DNA from: DATCMH01 sp036563505
GTDB lineage: Bacteria; Pseudomonadota; Alphaproteobacteria; Rhizobiales; Beijerinckiaceae
Reading direction: 5' to 3'
Assembly: GCA_036563505.1 (NCBI GenBank)
Contig: DATCMH010000001.1
Span: 1-64,000, forward strand
Length of the DNA stretch: 64,000 nucleotides
In this document: positions 7,698 through 16,456 of the stretch, piece after piece
Position numbering within the stretch: the stretch's first letter is position 1
How the letters are laid out: every line of letters starts with the position of its first letter
Translations under genes and position numbers: made by a program
The notes under the pieces: model-generated
Told to the model about the DNA's origin: nothing
Database searches by the model: none
Seen by the model: only the letters and a program-made list of their open reading frames with translations

Positions 7698-8897
7698 ATG
7701 AAGATCACCGCCCTCGAGACCATCCGCACGGAGGAGCTGCCGAACATCCTCTGGGTTCAGGTCCATACCGATGAGGAGCTCATCGGTCTCGGTGAGACCT
7801 TCTTCGGGGCCGAAACGGTCGAAACCTACATCCACGAATACGCAGCACCCCGGCTCATCGGCCAGGACCCGAGCCGCATCGACGCCATCGCCCGCGACCT
7901 CGTCGGCTATCTCGGCTTCCGCTCGGCGGGCGCGGAGACCCGGGGCAATTCGGCCATCGACATCGCGCTGTGGGATCTCTTCGGGCAGGCCACTGGGCGC
8001 CCCATCGTCGACCTCTTGGGCGGGCGCACCCGCGAGCGCATCCGCACCTACAACACCTGCGCCGGCACCCATTACGTCCGGAAGGCCAACGCCCAGGCCG
8101 TGCACAATTGGGGGCTCGACGCCGCCCGCGACCTTAACGACCTCGACGCTTTCCTGCACCGGGCCGACGAGCTCGCCGTGAGCCTTCTGGAGGAAGGCAT
8201 AACGGCGATGAAGATCTGGCCTTTCGACATCGCCGCCGAGAAGACGAACGGCACCTACATCGCGCCGGGCGACCTCAAAACCGCGCTCGAGCCCTTCGAG
8301 AAGATCCGCCGGGCGGTGGGCGACCGCATGGACATCATGGTGGAGTTCCACTCCCTCTGGCAGCTCCTGCCGGCCATGACGATCGCCAAGGCGCTCACCC
8401 CTTACAACACCTTCTGGCACGAGGACCCGATCCGGATGGATTCCCTCGGCAGCCTCAAGCGCTACGCCGACGTGTCGCCGGCCCCGATCTGCGCCTCGGA
8501 GACCTTGGCCTCGCGCTGGGCCTTCCGCGATCTCCTGGAGACCGGCGCCGCCGGCGTCGTGATGCTCGATCTCTCCTGGTGCGGCGGGCTGTCTGAGGCG
8601 CGCAAGATCGCGGCGATGGCGGAAGCCTGGCACCTGCCCGTGGCGCCGCACGACTGCACCGGTCCCGTGGTGCTCATCGCCTCGACGCACCTCTCCCTCA
8701 ACGCCCCCAACGCCCTCGTGCAGGAGAGCGTGCGTGCCTTCTACAAAACGTGGTACCGCGACCTCGTCACCGCCCTGCCGACGGTCAAGGACGGTTTCAT
8801 CACCGTTCCGGAAGGGCCGGGCCTCGGCGCCGCGCTGAGCTCGGACCTCGACAAGCTCTTCACCGTCATGCGGCGCGTGTCGAAGGACTTGGCTTGA
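7698..8897 (+). CDS. mandelate racemase/muconate lactonizing family, probable sugar-acid dehydratase
   Basis: This is a 399-residue enolase-superfamily protein. The metal ligands Glu216, Glu242 and Glu268 have the same 26-residue spacing as Asp195, Glu221 and Glu247 of mandelate racemase. Asp291 and His318 match its Asp270-His297 dyad at the same offset, so the His base is intact. Lys172 lies on the second barrel strand. Such enzymes dehydrate acid sugars such as galactonate, mannonate or gluconate. The TRAP importer and FCD regulator upstream support a sugar-acid substrate. The precise substrate cannot be read from the sequence. Confidence 0.87.
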   Translation: MKITALETIRTEELPNILWVQVHTDEELIGLGETFFGAETVETYIHEYAAPRLIGQDPSRIDAIARDLVGYLGFRSAGAETRGNSAIDIALWDLFGQATGRPIVDLLGGRTRERIRTYNTCAGTHYVRKANAQAVHNWGLDAARDLNDLDAFLHRADELAVSLLEEGITAMKIWPFDIAAEKTNGTYIAPGDLKTALEPFEKIRRAVGDRMDIMVEFHSLWQLLPAMTIAKALTPYNTFWHEDPIRMDSLGSLKRYADVSPAPICASETLASRWAFRDLLETGAAGVVMLDLSWCGGLSEARKIAAMAEAWHLPVAPHDCTGPVVLIASTHLSLNAPNALVQESVRAFYKTWYRDLVTALPTVKDGFITVPEGPGLGAALSSDLDKLFTVMRRVSKDLA

Positions 8898-8972
8898 CCG
8901 CACGCGACTTCGGCTTGACACCGCGAGCTCACCTTCGCAGGACGGGCGCCCCGAAGAGCCGGATCAACATCC

Positions 8973-9227
8973 ATGACTGACACCCCGCCCGACCGTCTCT
9001 CGACGGACCCCGCGAGCCCCCACCACGACGCGGACCTGCTGGCCCGCGGCGTCGGCATCCGCTTCAACGGGCAAGAAAAGACCAACGTCGAGGAATACTG
9101 CGTCAGCGAGGGCTGGATCCGGGTCACCGCCGGCAAAGCGCTCGACCGCAAGGGTCAGCCGATGACGATCAAGCTCAAGGGCAAGGTCGAGCCCTACTTC
9201 CACGGCACCGACGGCGAGGGCGTCTGA
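8973..9227 (+). CDS. DUF3297 family protein
   Basis: This 84-residue protein has the DUF3297 core: a Gly-Ile-Arg-Phe-Asn-Gly strand, Glu-Glu-Tyr-Cys, Glu-Gly-Trp-Ile-Arg-Val and a C-terminal Lys-Gly-Lys-Val-Glu-Pro-Tyr/Phe motif. The family is short, soluble and widespread in Proteobacteria, with unknown function. It stands alone, reading toward the convergent DUF2243 unit. Confidence 0.85.
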   Translation: MTDTPPDRLSTDPASPHHDADLLARGVGIRFNGQEKTNVEEYCVSEGWIRVTAGKALDRKGQPMTIKLKGKVEPYFHGTDGEGV

Positions 9228-9240
9228 CCGACGGTCCTCC

Positions 9241-9426
9241 CTAGACCTGGCGCTTCTGCTGCCGCTTCTGGGCGCCGTTCCCGTCCTTGCCCTGCGGATG
9301 CGGGGCGTTGCGGCTGTTGTTCCCGCCGTGAGCCTCCGTCGGCACCTGGGAGGGATCGGTCCCCGCGCCAGGGATCGGCTTCGTACCGCTTCCCTTCGGA
9401 GGGCTGCTGGTTTTCGAGTGGGTCAC
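9241..9426 (-). CDS. small hydrophilic hypothetical protein, 61 aa
   Basis: GTG at 9426 is preceded by AAGGAGA at ideal spacing, and the gene begins 14 bases after the DUF2243 gene ends. The product is rich in Gly, Pro, Asn, Lys and Gln, has no hydrophobic segment, and ends in a Lys/Arg/Gln cluster. It is probably disordered. No family is recognised. The strong ribosome binding site and operon position are the reasons for calling it. Confidence 0.55.
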   Translation of the reverse strand: MTHSKTSSPPKGSGTKPIPGAGTDPSQVPTEAHGGNNSRNAPHPQGKDGNGAQKRQQKRQV

Positions 9427-9440
9427 GAGCGGTCTCCTTG

Positions 9441-10262
9441 TCAGGTCTTGATCCAGGCGAGGCAGCCGGCGACGATGGGCGTGGCGCCCACTGCCAGCGC
9501 GCCGTAGCGGTAGAGGCCAAGCGCGCTGCGGCCGGGCGCCGGCGCGAAGGCGACGAGTTCGCCCGACGGATCGGCCCAGATCACCCGGCCATCGATCGCC
9601 GCCACGGCGTTGAGGGCCTGCGCCGAGCCTGTGCCGGCTCGGAACAGCACCATGACGGCCGCCGCATCCGCGGGCGGGCGGGCAGCCACGGGGCCTGCCA
9701 CGAGAACGAGGGCCGCGAGGCCAGCGGCCATGCGCCGTCCTTGTCCGGGCGTCGAGGACCCGCCGGCCCGGCGCAGAATGAGCCAGCCCGCGACGAGCGC
9801 GGGCGCGCCGAACACGATCATCCAGCCGATGTCCCAGGGCAGCGGTTCGGGCACGTCGACCCGGATGCGGTGGATCCCAATGATCCAGTGGAACACCACG
9901 ACGTCGATCACCTGCCAGATCCCGAAGCCAAGGAGCACGCTGCCGAGGAGGCAGCGCCCGGCACCGGCTCCGTTCAAGCCCGCGCGGGCGCGCCACAACA
10001 TCAAGAGGCCGACGGCAGCGATCACGTACATGAGCACGTGAAACGCCCCGTCCGCGATGATCTGGTTCTTGAGGTCCCGCAGCGCCTCGCCGGGCACGAG
10101 GCTCAGGAAGTGGTGCCATTGCAGGATCTGGTGGAGCAGGATCCCGTCGAAGAAACCGCCGAGCGCGATGCCGATCACCCCGCCCGCCAGGAGCAGCCCG
10201 CGCTTCGGGCGCGGCTCCTCAGGCCGATGACGGTCAAGGGGGAGGACGTCGGCGCTCGTCAT
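9441..10262 (-). CDS. DUF2243 membrane protein
   Basis: The 273-residue protein opens with the DUF2243 signature: Gly-Val-Ile-Gly-Ile-Ala-Leu-Gly-Gly-Phe-Phe-Asp-Gly-Ile-Leu-Leu-His-Gln. It has His residues in the following helices and about four membrane segments. An extra C-terminal part carries another hydrophobic helix and a small beta-rich domain (about residues 170-265). I used the ATG at 10262; an extension to 10331 lacks family similarity. DUF2243 function is unknown. The conserved His and Asp residues in membrane helices suggest metal or haem contact, but this is inference. Confidence 0.82.
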   Translation of the reverse strand: MTSADVLPLDRHRPEEPRPKRGLLLAGGVIGIALGGFFDGILLHQILQWHHFLSLVPGEALRDLKNQIIADGAFHVLMYVIAAVGLLMLWRARAGLNGAGAGRCLLGSVLLGFGIWQVIDVVVFHWIIGIHRIRVDVPEPLPWDIGWMIVFGAPALVAGWLILRRAGGSSTPGQGRRMAAGLAALVLVAGPVAARPPADAAAVMVLFRAGTGSAQALNAVAAIDGRVIWADPSGELVAFAPAPGRSALGLYRYGALAVGATPIVAGCLAWIKT

Positions 10263-10414
10263 GGGGGGACGGCTCCATCCGGTTGCCGGAACGCTCACAA
10301 ACGGTCTCGGAGGGCCGGCGTTCCACCTCAACCGTCCCGACCGTGGAACTTCGCGCCGTCCCCGTTGTTCAGACGAACCCGCGCCCGGCGGGCATCGAGG
10401 AGGCTGACCTCGTC

Positions 10415-11074
10415 ATGACTCCCGACAACGGCCGCACCTCCGGCCACGTCGTGCTCCTCGGCGACTCGATCTTCGACAACGGCGCCTATGTGCGGGCGGG
10501 CGAGCCCGACGTCGTGGCGCAGCTCCGGGCCGACCTGCCCGCGGGCTGGCGCGCGTCGCTCGCCGCCATCGACGGCGCGGTGACGGCGGACGTGGCCCGG
10601 CAGCTCTCATCCGTGCCCTCCGACGCGTCGCATCTTGTCGTCAGCGTCGGCGGCAACGACGCGCTTCGCGCCTCGGGCGTCATCGAGGAACGCCTGGGCT
10701 CCATGGCGGAGGCCCTCGCCCGTCTGGACGGGATCCGGGAGGCCTTCGCCAGGGCCTACGAGGCCATGCTGGCGGCGCTCCTCGCGGCGGGGAAGCCTGC
10801 GGCCGTGTGCACCGTCTACGATCCGAGCTACCCCGACCCGCGCCGCCAGCGACTCGCCGTGACGGCGCTGGCCGCGATCAACGACGTCATCCTGCGCCTC
10901 GCGATCGGGCGCGGGCTCCCGGTCATTGACCTCCGTCTCGTCTCCAACGAGCCCGCCGACTACGCCAACCCGATCGAGCCCTCGGCCCGGGGCGGCGAGA
11001 AGATCGCCGCGAGTATCGCGAGCCTCGTCCTCAACCATGACTTCGCGGCCGGCCGCACGGCGGTGTTCCGTTAG
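10415..11074 (+). CDS. SGNH/GDSL hydrolase
   Basis: From the ATG at 10415, preceded by GAGGAGG, it encodes 219 residues. Block I is Gly-Asp-Ser (Ser18) and block III is Gly-Gly-Asn-Asp (Asn81). The C-terminal block reads Asn-Pro-Ile-Glu-Pro-Ser where the classical Asp-x-x-His would be, so the usual catalytic His is not evident. This is a cytoplasmic esterase-type fold with no signal peptide. The substrate is unknown. A longer frame starting at 10283 is unlikely. Confidence 0.8.
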   Translation: MTPDNGRTSGHVVLLGDSIFDNGAYVRAGEPDVVAQLRADLPAGWRASLAAIDGAVTADVARQLSSVPSDASHLVVSVGGNDALRASGVIEERLGSMAEALARLDGIREAFARAYEAMLAALLAAGKPAAVCTVYDPSYPDPRRQRLAVTALAAINDVILRLAIGRGLPVIDLRLVSNEPADYANPIEPSARGGEKIAASIASLVLNHDFAAGRTAVFR

Positions 11075-11097
11075 GCGGATCGCACAGGAGGAATGCC

Positions 11098-11808
11098 GTG
11101 CCGGCGCACAGCCAGGATCAGGAAGCCGGTCTTCTTCGCGCCCGGCCGGGCCTCCTCGCACCGGGCGCCGGGCCACGCCTCGCCCCCGGCCTGCATCGTC
11201 TCGGCGCAGGACAGGTGCGGGACGGCCTGATCCACGTTCCCGCCGGCCATGATCCCGACGTGCCAGCCCCGCTTCTCGTCATGTTGCACGGCGCAGGTGG
11301 CACCGCGAGCCAGGTTCTGCCCTTGGTGCAAGAGGCCGCCGACCGCCACGGTATCCTGGTTCTCGCGCCCGACTCGCGCGACCGGGGCAGCTGGGACGTG
11401 ATCCGGAACGGCGCCTACGGCCCGGACGTCGCCTTCCTCGACGCGGCGCTCGCCGACCTCTTCGCGCGCTGTCGCGTGCGGCCCGACCGCATCGCCATCG
11501 GCGGTTTCTCGGATGGTGCGTCCTACGCGCTCTCGCTCGCGCTCATCAACGGCGGCTTCTTTCGGGCGGCGCTCGCCTTCTCACCCGGTTTCGCCGCGCC
11601 CACCACGACCGCGGACCCCCCTGAAATCTTCATCAGCCACGGCACGCGAGATGAGGTCTTACCCATCGACCCGTGCGGCCGGCGCCTCGCCCGCGTCCTG
11701 ACGGAGGTGGGCTACCGGGTGACCTACCGCGAGTTCGACGGCGGGCACGTGGTACCGCCCGCGATGGTGGATGCCGCCTTCGCCACGTTCCTCGACGAGG
11801 AGATCTAG
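11098..11808 (+). CDS. alpha/beta hydrolase, phospholipase/carboxylesterase type
   Basis: The 236-residue protein has an oxyanion motif His-Gly-Ala-Gly-Gly (64-68), a nucleophile elbow Gly-Phe-Ser-Asp-Gly (Ser138), Asp185 after His-Gly-Thr-Arg, and His217 in Gly-Gly-His. That is a complete catalytic triad of the Abhydrolase_2 or PHB-depolymerase-like group. GTG at 11098 follows AGGAGGA. The next gene starts two bases after its stop codon, so the two are co-transcribed. No signal peptide is seen. Confidence 0.85.
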   Translation: MPAHSQDQEAGLLRARPGLLAPGAGPRLAPGLHRLGAGQVRDGLIHVPAGHDPDVPAPLLVMLHGAGGTASQVLPLVQEAADRHGILVLAPDSRDRGSWDVIRNGAYGPDVAFLDAALADLFARCRVRPDRIAIGGFSDGASYALSLALINGGFFRAALAFSPGFAAPTTTADPPEIFISHGTRDEVLPIDPCGRRLARVLTEVGYRVTYREFDGGHVVPPAMVDAAFATFLDEEI

Positions 11809-11810
11809 AG

Positions 11811-13121
11811 ATGGCCGACGCTGCCCTCCCCGCCCTGCGCGCAGCCCTCGAACCCCTGCCCGCCATCACCGACGAGGGCTTCGCCGATGCGTTCGACCGC
11901 TTCGGCGAGGCCCGGGTCGTGCTGCTCGGGGAAGCTACCCACGGCACGGCCGAGTTCTACGACGCCAGGGCCGCGATCACCCAGCGGCTGATCGAGCGCC
12001 ATGGCTTCACCATCGTCGCGGTCGAGGCCGACTGGCCCGACGCCGGGCACATCGATGCTTACGTTCGCGACGGGGCCGACGACCCCTTCGCACACGCCTT
12101 CCGGCGCTTCCCGACCTGGATGTGGCGCAACGCTCAGGTGAAAGCCTTCGCCGAATGGCTGCGTGCCCACAACGCCAGCCGCCCGGCCGGCGAGCGCGTG
12201 TCGTTTCGCGGTCTCGATGTCTACAGCTTGGGCGCCTCGATGCGTGCCGTCCTCGACTACCTCGACCGGGTCGATCCAGAGGCGGCCCGGCAGGCCCGCG
12301 ACCGCTACGGCTGCCTCTCCCCCTGGCACGCCAAGCCTGAACGCTACGGGCGCGAGGTGATGTTCGGGGCCAAGCACCCGTGCGAGGACGCCGTGACCCA
12401 CATCATGCGCGAGCTCCTGGAGAAGCAGGCGGCCTATGCTGGGCGCGACGGCGGCCGGGAAGCCTATCTCGACGCGACCCAGAACGCCCGCATCGTGCAG
12501 GCGGCGGAGCGCTACTACCGCATCATGTACCGGGGCTCGGTGGAGTCCTGGAACGTGCGCGACCGGCACATGTTCGACACCCTGCAGGGCATCCTGCAAG
12601 CCGGAGGGCCGCAGGCGAAGGCGGTGGTCTGGGCGCACAACTCCCATATCGGCAACGCCGCGGCGACCGCCATGGGCTGGGAGGGCGAGTTCAACATCGG
12701 AGAGCTCGCCAAGACCGCCTATGGCGACGAGGCCGTGCTGATCGGCTTCGGCACCGACCGGGGCACCGTGGCCGCGGCCGACGATTGGGACGAGCCCATG
12801 CAGGTCAAGGCCGTGCGCCCGGCCCGGCCTGACAGTCACGAGGGGCTCTTTCGCGAGGCGGGACTGCCCCGCGCCCTCGTCGATCTCAGGCCCGACCGGG
12901 CCGGAGCGCTGCGCCGGGCGCTCGCCGAACCCAGGCTCGAGCGCGCCATCGGCGTCGTCTACCGGCCGCAGACCGAACGGCAGAGCCACTACTTCGAGGC
13001 CGTGCTGCCGGAGCAGTTCGACGCATATCTCTGGTTCGAGGAGACCCGCGCCGTCACGCCCCTCCCCGGCCCGGCGGAGGCGCGCTCCGGCGAGGACGAA
13101 ACCTATCCTTCGGGGCTGTGA
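11811..13121 (+). CDS. erythromycin esterase family protein
   Basis: This 436-residue protein carries the EreA/EreB-like core: Gly-Glu-Ala-Thr-His-Gly (Glu41, His44), Val-Glu-Ala-Asp-Trp-Pro, Trp-Met-Trp-Arg-Asn, and Trp-Ala-His-Asn-Ser-His near residue 280. Many family members are chromosomal and do not confer resistance. This one lies in an ordinary setting behind a hydrolase gene with no mobile element, so its natural substrate is unknown. The ATG at 11811 gives the family's usual N-terminus. Confidence 0.87.
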   Translation: MADAALPALRAALEPLPAITDEGFADAFDRFGEARVVLLGEATHGTAEFYDARAAITQRLIERHGFTIVAVEADWPDAGHIDAYVRDGADDPFAHAFRRFPTWMWRNAQVKAFAEWLRAHNASRPAGERVSFRGLDVYSLGASMRAVLDYLDRVDPEAARQARDRYGCLSPWHAKPERYGREVMFGAKHPCEDAVTHIMRELLEKQAAYAGRDGGREAYLDATQNARIVQAAERYYRIMYRGSVESWNVRDRHMFDTLQGILQAGGPQAKAVVWAHNSHIGNAAATAMGWEGEFNIGELAKTAYGDEAVLIGFGTDRGTVAAADDWDEPMQVKAVRPARPDSHEGLFREAGLPRALVDLRPDRAGALRRALAEPRLERAIGVVYRPQTERQSHYFEAVLPEQFDAYLWFEETRAVTPLPGPAEARSGEDETYPSGL

Positions 13122-13127
13122 GACGCC

Positions 13128-14132
13128 TCAGCCCCGCCGCCCCGCGGCCAGAATCGCGTCCACGAGGCGCTGCGAGGCCAGCGCCTCCTCGCCCGTGACC
13201 CGCGGGTCGCGATCCTCGCGGCAGGCGCCGAGGAAATCCCGGATCAGGGCGACGTGGGCGTCGATCGGAAAGTCCATGATGTTGGCGCCCGCTCCCGTGG
13301 CGCCCTCCGCGGCGACGTGCTCCTCGCGGCCGTCCGGGAAGGCGAGGCGCAGCGAGCCGCCGACGAGGCTCGCGGAGCCGTGCCGCGCGATGATCTCGAT
13401 CCGCTCCGGGTGGCCCGGCGCGAAAGCGGTGGTTGCGGTGATCGTTCCAGGCTGGCCGTTCCCGAGGCGCACGAGGGCAGCGACGTAATCCTCCGTCTCC
13501 ATCCGGTGCAGGCCCGTCGTCGTCACCTGAGCCGCCTCGACACCGGAGACGCCGACGAGGGAGCGAAAGAGGTCGAGGGTGTGAATGGCCTGGGTGAGGA
13601 GCACGCCGCCGCCGTCGCGCGCCATCGTGCCCCGCCCCGGCTCGTCGTAGTAGCTCTGCGGGCGCCACCACGGCACAACCATCGACGCGGCCTCGATCGG
13701 CCCGAGCGCGCCGGAGGCGAGCGCCTCGCGCAGGCGCAGGCTCGCCGGCCGGAAACGGTGCTGAAGCACGATGCCGAGGCGCCGGCCCGCGGCCCGGCCC
13801 GCCGCGACGAGGCGCTCGCCCCGCGCGACGGTGAGTTCGAGGGGTTTTTCGAGCAACACGTGCTTGCCGGCCTCGAAGCAGCGCTCGGCGACCTCGAGGT
13901 GAGCGGAAGGCGGCGTCAGCACGACGACGGCCTCGACCCGCGGATCGGCGATGGCTTGGTCGAGATCGTTCGTCACGGGAAAGGGGAATGCCGCGGCGAA
14001 GGCAGCGGTGCGCTCCGGGGAGCGGCTCGCGGCCCAGATCACCTCGGCTTCGTCGGCGAGCGCCAGGAGGCTTTTCGCGTGCGGCTGGGACGCCGGCCCG
14101 AGACCAACGACGGCGAGGCCAAGGCGTCTCAT
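13128..14132 (-). CDS. Gfo/Idh/MocA family oxidoreductase
   Basis: The 334-residue protein has an N-terminal Rossmann fold (Gly-Leu-Gly-Pro-Ala near residue 11) and the family's Glu-Lys-Pro motif (about residue 97). A C-terminal mixed domain follows with His in Ala-Ile-His-Thr-Leu-Asp. These enzymes oxidise or reduce sugars, inositols or their acids with NAD(P). Its ATG overlaps the stop codon of the preceding Gfo/Idh/MocA gene. I used 14132, since the longer open frame is a shadow of the neighbour. Confidence 0.9.
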   Translation of the reverse strand: MRRLGLAVVGLGPASQPHAKSLLALADEAEVIWAASRSPERTAAFAAAFPFPVTNDLDQAIADPRVEAVVVLTPPSAHLEVAERCFEAGKHVLLEKPLELTVARGERLVAAGRAAGRRLGIVLQHRFRPASLRLREALASGALGPIEAASMVVPWWRPQSYYDEPGRGTMARDGGGVLLTQAIHTLDLFRSLVGVSGVEAAQVTTTGLHRMETEDYVAALVRLGNGQPGTITATTAFAPGHPERIEIIARHGSASLVGGSLRLAFPDGREEHVAAEGATGAGANIMDFPIDAHVALIRDFLGACREDRDPRVTGEEALASQRLVDAILAAGRRG

Positions 14133-15157
14133 GCCGCGCTCCCTGCAGGCGCGCGGCCCGTCAGGCGCCGCGCCTTCCCCTGCGCCTCCAGCGCGAGGCG
14201 GCAGACGGTGAAGACGTGGGCCTGGCTCATGGCCGTCTCGGTGCGGTTCTCGACATCGGCCTTGAAGGCGTGGAAGTAAGTCAGCGGCTCGCGGCTCGCG
14301 TCGATGTGGCGGGTGCCGTGCCGGTCGACGAGGAAGACGTGATCGGTGCCGGGCCGCCCGGCGACGTCGACGTATTTGCGCAGCTCGATCGTGCCTTCGG
14401 TACCGAGCAGCGTGAGGCGCCCGTCGCCCCAGGTCGGCAATCCGTCGGCGGTGAACCAATCGACCCGCACGTAACCCGCGGCGCGCTCGCTCTCGAGCGT
14501 CAGATCACCGAAATCCTCGAAGACGTCCGCGGTCTCGGGCCCGAAATGCCCGACACGGCTTCCCGTGATCCTGGCGTCCTTGGATCCTGTGAAATGCAGG
14601 AACTGGTCGATCTGATGGGAGGCGATGTCGTTGAGGATGCCGCCGTAAGCGGCCGTCTCGAAGAACCAGGGCGGCCGGATCGCCTTGTTGAGGCGATGCG
14701 GCCCGAACCCCGCCGTGTGGATCACCTCCCCGATCGCGCCGTCGGCGATGAGCTTCTCCGCCACGATCGTGGCCGGCACCACGAAGCGCTCGGAGAAGCA
14801 GATCGAGACGATCCGGCCCGTCTCGGCGACCGCGGCCTCGAGGGCTGCGAGGTCGGCCGGGGTGGTCACGCCCGGCTTGTCGAGCATGACGTCTTTGCCC
14901 CGGCGCATCGCCTCGACCGCGAGCGGTGCCCGGTCGCGCGGGATCGCGGCGCAGACGATCGCGTCGATGCTGCAGTCCTCGAGGAGCGCCTGCCGGTCCC
15001 GCGGCGCGAGGTCCGGGAAGCGCTCCTGGAACCCCGCGACCACGCGGGGATCCGAGGTATCGGCGCAGTAGCCGGCGCAAGTCGCGCCGGCGGCGATGAG
15101 CTCGCCCACCATGTGATAGACGTGGCGGTGATCGAGCCCGATGGCGGCGAAGCGCAT
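14129..15157 (-). CDS. Gfo/Idh/MocA family oxidoreductase
   Basis: This 342-residue protein begins with a Rossmann strand (Ile-Gly-Leu-Asp-His) in which the usual Gly-x-Gly is altered. It has the Asp-Lys-Pro variant of the Glu-Lys-Pro motif near residue 97 and a catalytic-region His in Ser-His-Gln-Ile-Asp. It lies 22 bases after an ABC binding-protein gene and overlaps the next oxidoreductase gene by four bases, so it belongs to the sugar-acid operon. The altered nucleotide loop makes its cofactor uncertain. Confidence 0.88.
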   Translation of the reverse strand: MRFAAIGLDHRHVYHMVGELIAAGATCAGYCADTSDPRVVAGFQERFPDLAPRDRQALLEDCSIDAIVCAAIPRDRAPLAVEAMRRGKDVMLDKPGVTTPADLAALEAAVAETGRIVSICFSERFVVPATIVAEKLIADGAIGEVIHTAGFGPHRLNKAIRPPWFFETAAYGGILNDIASHQIDQFLHFTGSKDARITGSRVGHFGPETADVFEDFGDLTLESERAAGYVRVDWFTADGLPTWGDGRLTLLGTEGTIELRKYVDVAGRPGTDHVFLVDRHGTRHIDASREPLTYFHAFKADVENRTETAMSQAHVFTVCRLALEAQGKARRLTGRAPAGSAA

Positions 15158-15179
15158 GAAGCGGCTCAGCTCTTCGTCT

Positions 15180-16370
15180 TCAGCTCTTGGTTTTCTTGGC
15201 GCCGATCTCCTGGTCCCAGCGCCGGAAGGCGGCGACGAGGCGGTCCGGGGCGAGCGGGGTCTCGACGGGAAGCTCCGCGATCAGCTTGTCGTAGAGCGGC
15301 CGGCCGTATTCCTTGACGATGTCCTTGCTCTCCTGTGGCGCCATGTCGAGGGTGACGCCCTTCACCGCCGGGCCGGGGTAGAAATAGCCCTTGTCGTAGG
15401 TGAGCGCCTGCTGCTCCGGCTTGAGGAGGAAGCTCATGAGCTGGAGGAGCACCGCGACTTTGTCCTCCGGCACGCCCTTCGGGATGCACATGAACTGGGT
15501 GTCCGGCACCCAATGCGTCCCCTCCAACGCGAAGACCTCGACCTCCTTCGGCACGATGCCGAGCACCCGCGGGTTGATGTCCCAGCCGCAGGTCGAGACG
15601 ATCATGTCCCGGGTGCCCTCGCCGAGCTCCTTCATGGTGACGGCGGTGCCGGTCGGGTAGGTGTCGATGCCGGAGTCCAGTTCCTTCAGCCAGGCCCAGG
15701 TCCTGTCCCAGCCGGTCATCGGGTCCTTCGGGTCCTTGTCGCCGAGGATGTAAGGCATCCCCATCAGGAAGGTCCAACCGGGGCCGGAATTGGCGGGCCT
15801 GGCGTAGGTGAAGCGGTTGGGGTTCGCCTTGACGTAGGCGAGGAGGTCCGCGGCCGTCTTCGGCACGGACTTCACCTTGGCCGCGTTGTACTCGAAGATC
15901 GGCCCGGACGGCGAGTAGACCACCGCCACGCCCTGGTCGCGGCCGAAGTTGCGCTGCATCATCAAGGCGTTGGCGTGATAGACCTCCTCCGCCCTCGGCA
16001 GTGCGCCCGGATACTTCGACCAGACTTCGATCCACAGGCCCTGCTGCACGCCGTCCGACATGGCGCCGGGGCCGGTGAGCACGAGGTCGATGTCGACCCG
16101 GCCGGCATCCTGCTGAGCCTTCAGCTTGCCCGGCAGCTCCGGCGAGGGCGCGCGCTGGTAGTTGATGCGCGAGACGAGCCGCGGGTTCGCGGCCCGGAAG
16201 CGGTCGATGCCTCCTTGGGTCAGCTGCAGGTTGCCGGCAACGTCGATGATGTTGAGCGCCACGGGGTTGGCGGGCAGCGCCGGGGCTTGAGCGAAGGCGC
16301 CCGTGGCGTGGGCCACGGCGAGCCCCGAGAGCCCGCCCAAGAAAGTACGGCGTGTGGTGTCGATCGTCAT
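15180..16370 (-). CDS. ABC transporter substrate-binding protein (paralogue A)
   Basis: The 396-residue periplasmic protein has a Tat-like N-terminus (Arg-Arg-Thr-Phe-Leu-Gly-Gly) and a family 1 extracellular solute-binding fold. Hallmarks include Gln-Gln-Asp-Ala-Gly-Arg-x-Asp-Ile-Asp, Ala-Arg-Pro-Ala-Asn-Ser-Gly-Pro-Gly and Gly-Trp-Asp-Ile-Asn-Pro-Arg. It is closely similar along its whole length to the protein at 20821-22029, so the transporter between them has two receptors. It probably binds a sugar acid or related carboxylate. A gap of 86 bases separates it from the fructuronate-reductase-like gene. Confidence 0.9.
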   Translation of the reverse strand: MTIDTTRRTFLGGLSGLAVAHATGAFAQAPALPANPVALNIIDVAGNLQLTQGGIDRFRAANPRLVSRINYQRAPSPELPGKLKAQQDAGRVDIDLVLTGPGAMSDGVQQGLWIEVWSKYPGALPRAEEVYHANALMMQRNFGRDQGVAVVYSPSGPIFEYNAAKVKSVPKTAADLLAYVKANPNRFTYARPANSGPGWTFLMGMPYILGDKDPKDPMTGWDRTWAWLKELDSGIDTYPTGTAVTMKELGEGTRDMIVSTCGWDINPRVLGIVPKEVEVFALEGTHWVPDTQFMCIPKGVPEDKVAVLLQLMSFLLKPEQQALTYDKGYFYPGPAVKGVTLDMAPQESKDIVKEYGRPLYDKLIAELPVETPLAPDRLVAAFRRWDQEIGAKKTKS

Positions 16371-16456
16371 GGTGTCCTCCCTGTCAGGAGCCCTGTGGCC
16401 GGGCTCTCCGGTGTGCCGCCGCGGCGGGTGCCGCGACGGGTGTCGCTTGGGCCCGC

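Noticed and set aside
11811..13121. Acquired macrolide-resistance gene
   Set aside because: The family is common on chromosomes, base composition matches the surroundings and no mobile element is near.
13128..14459. 443-codon form of the Gfo/Idh/MocA gene
   Set aside because: The extra N-terminus is a shadow of the upstream oxidoreductase. The Rossmann fold begins at the ATG at 14132.
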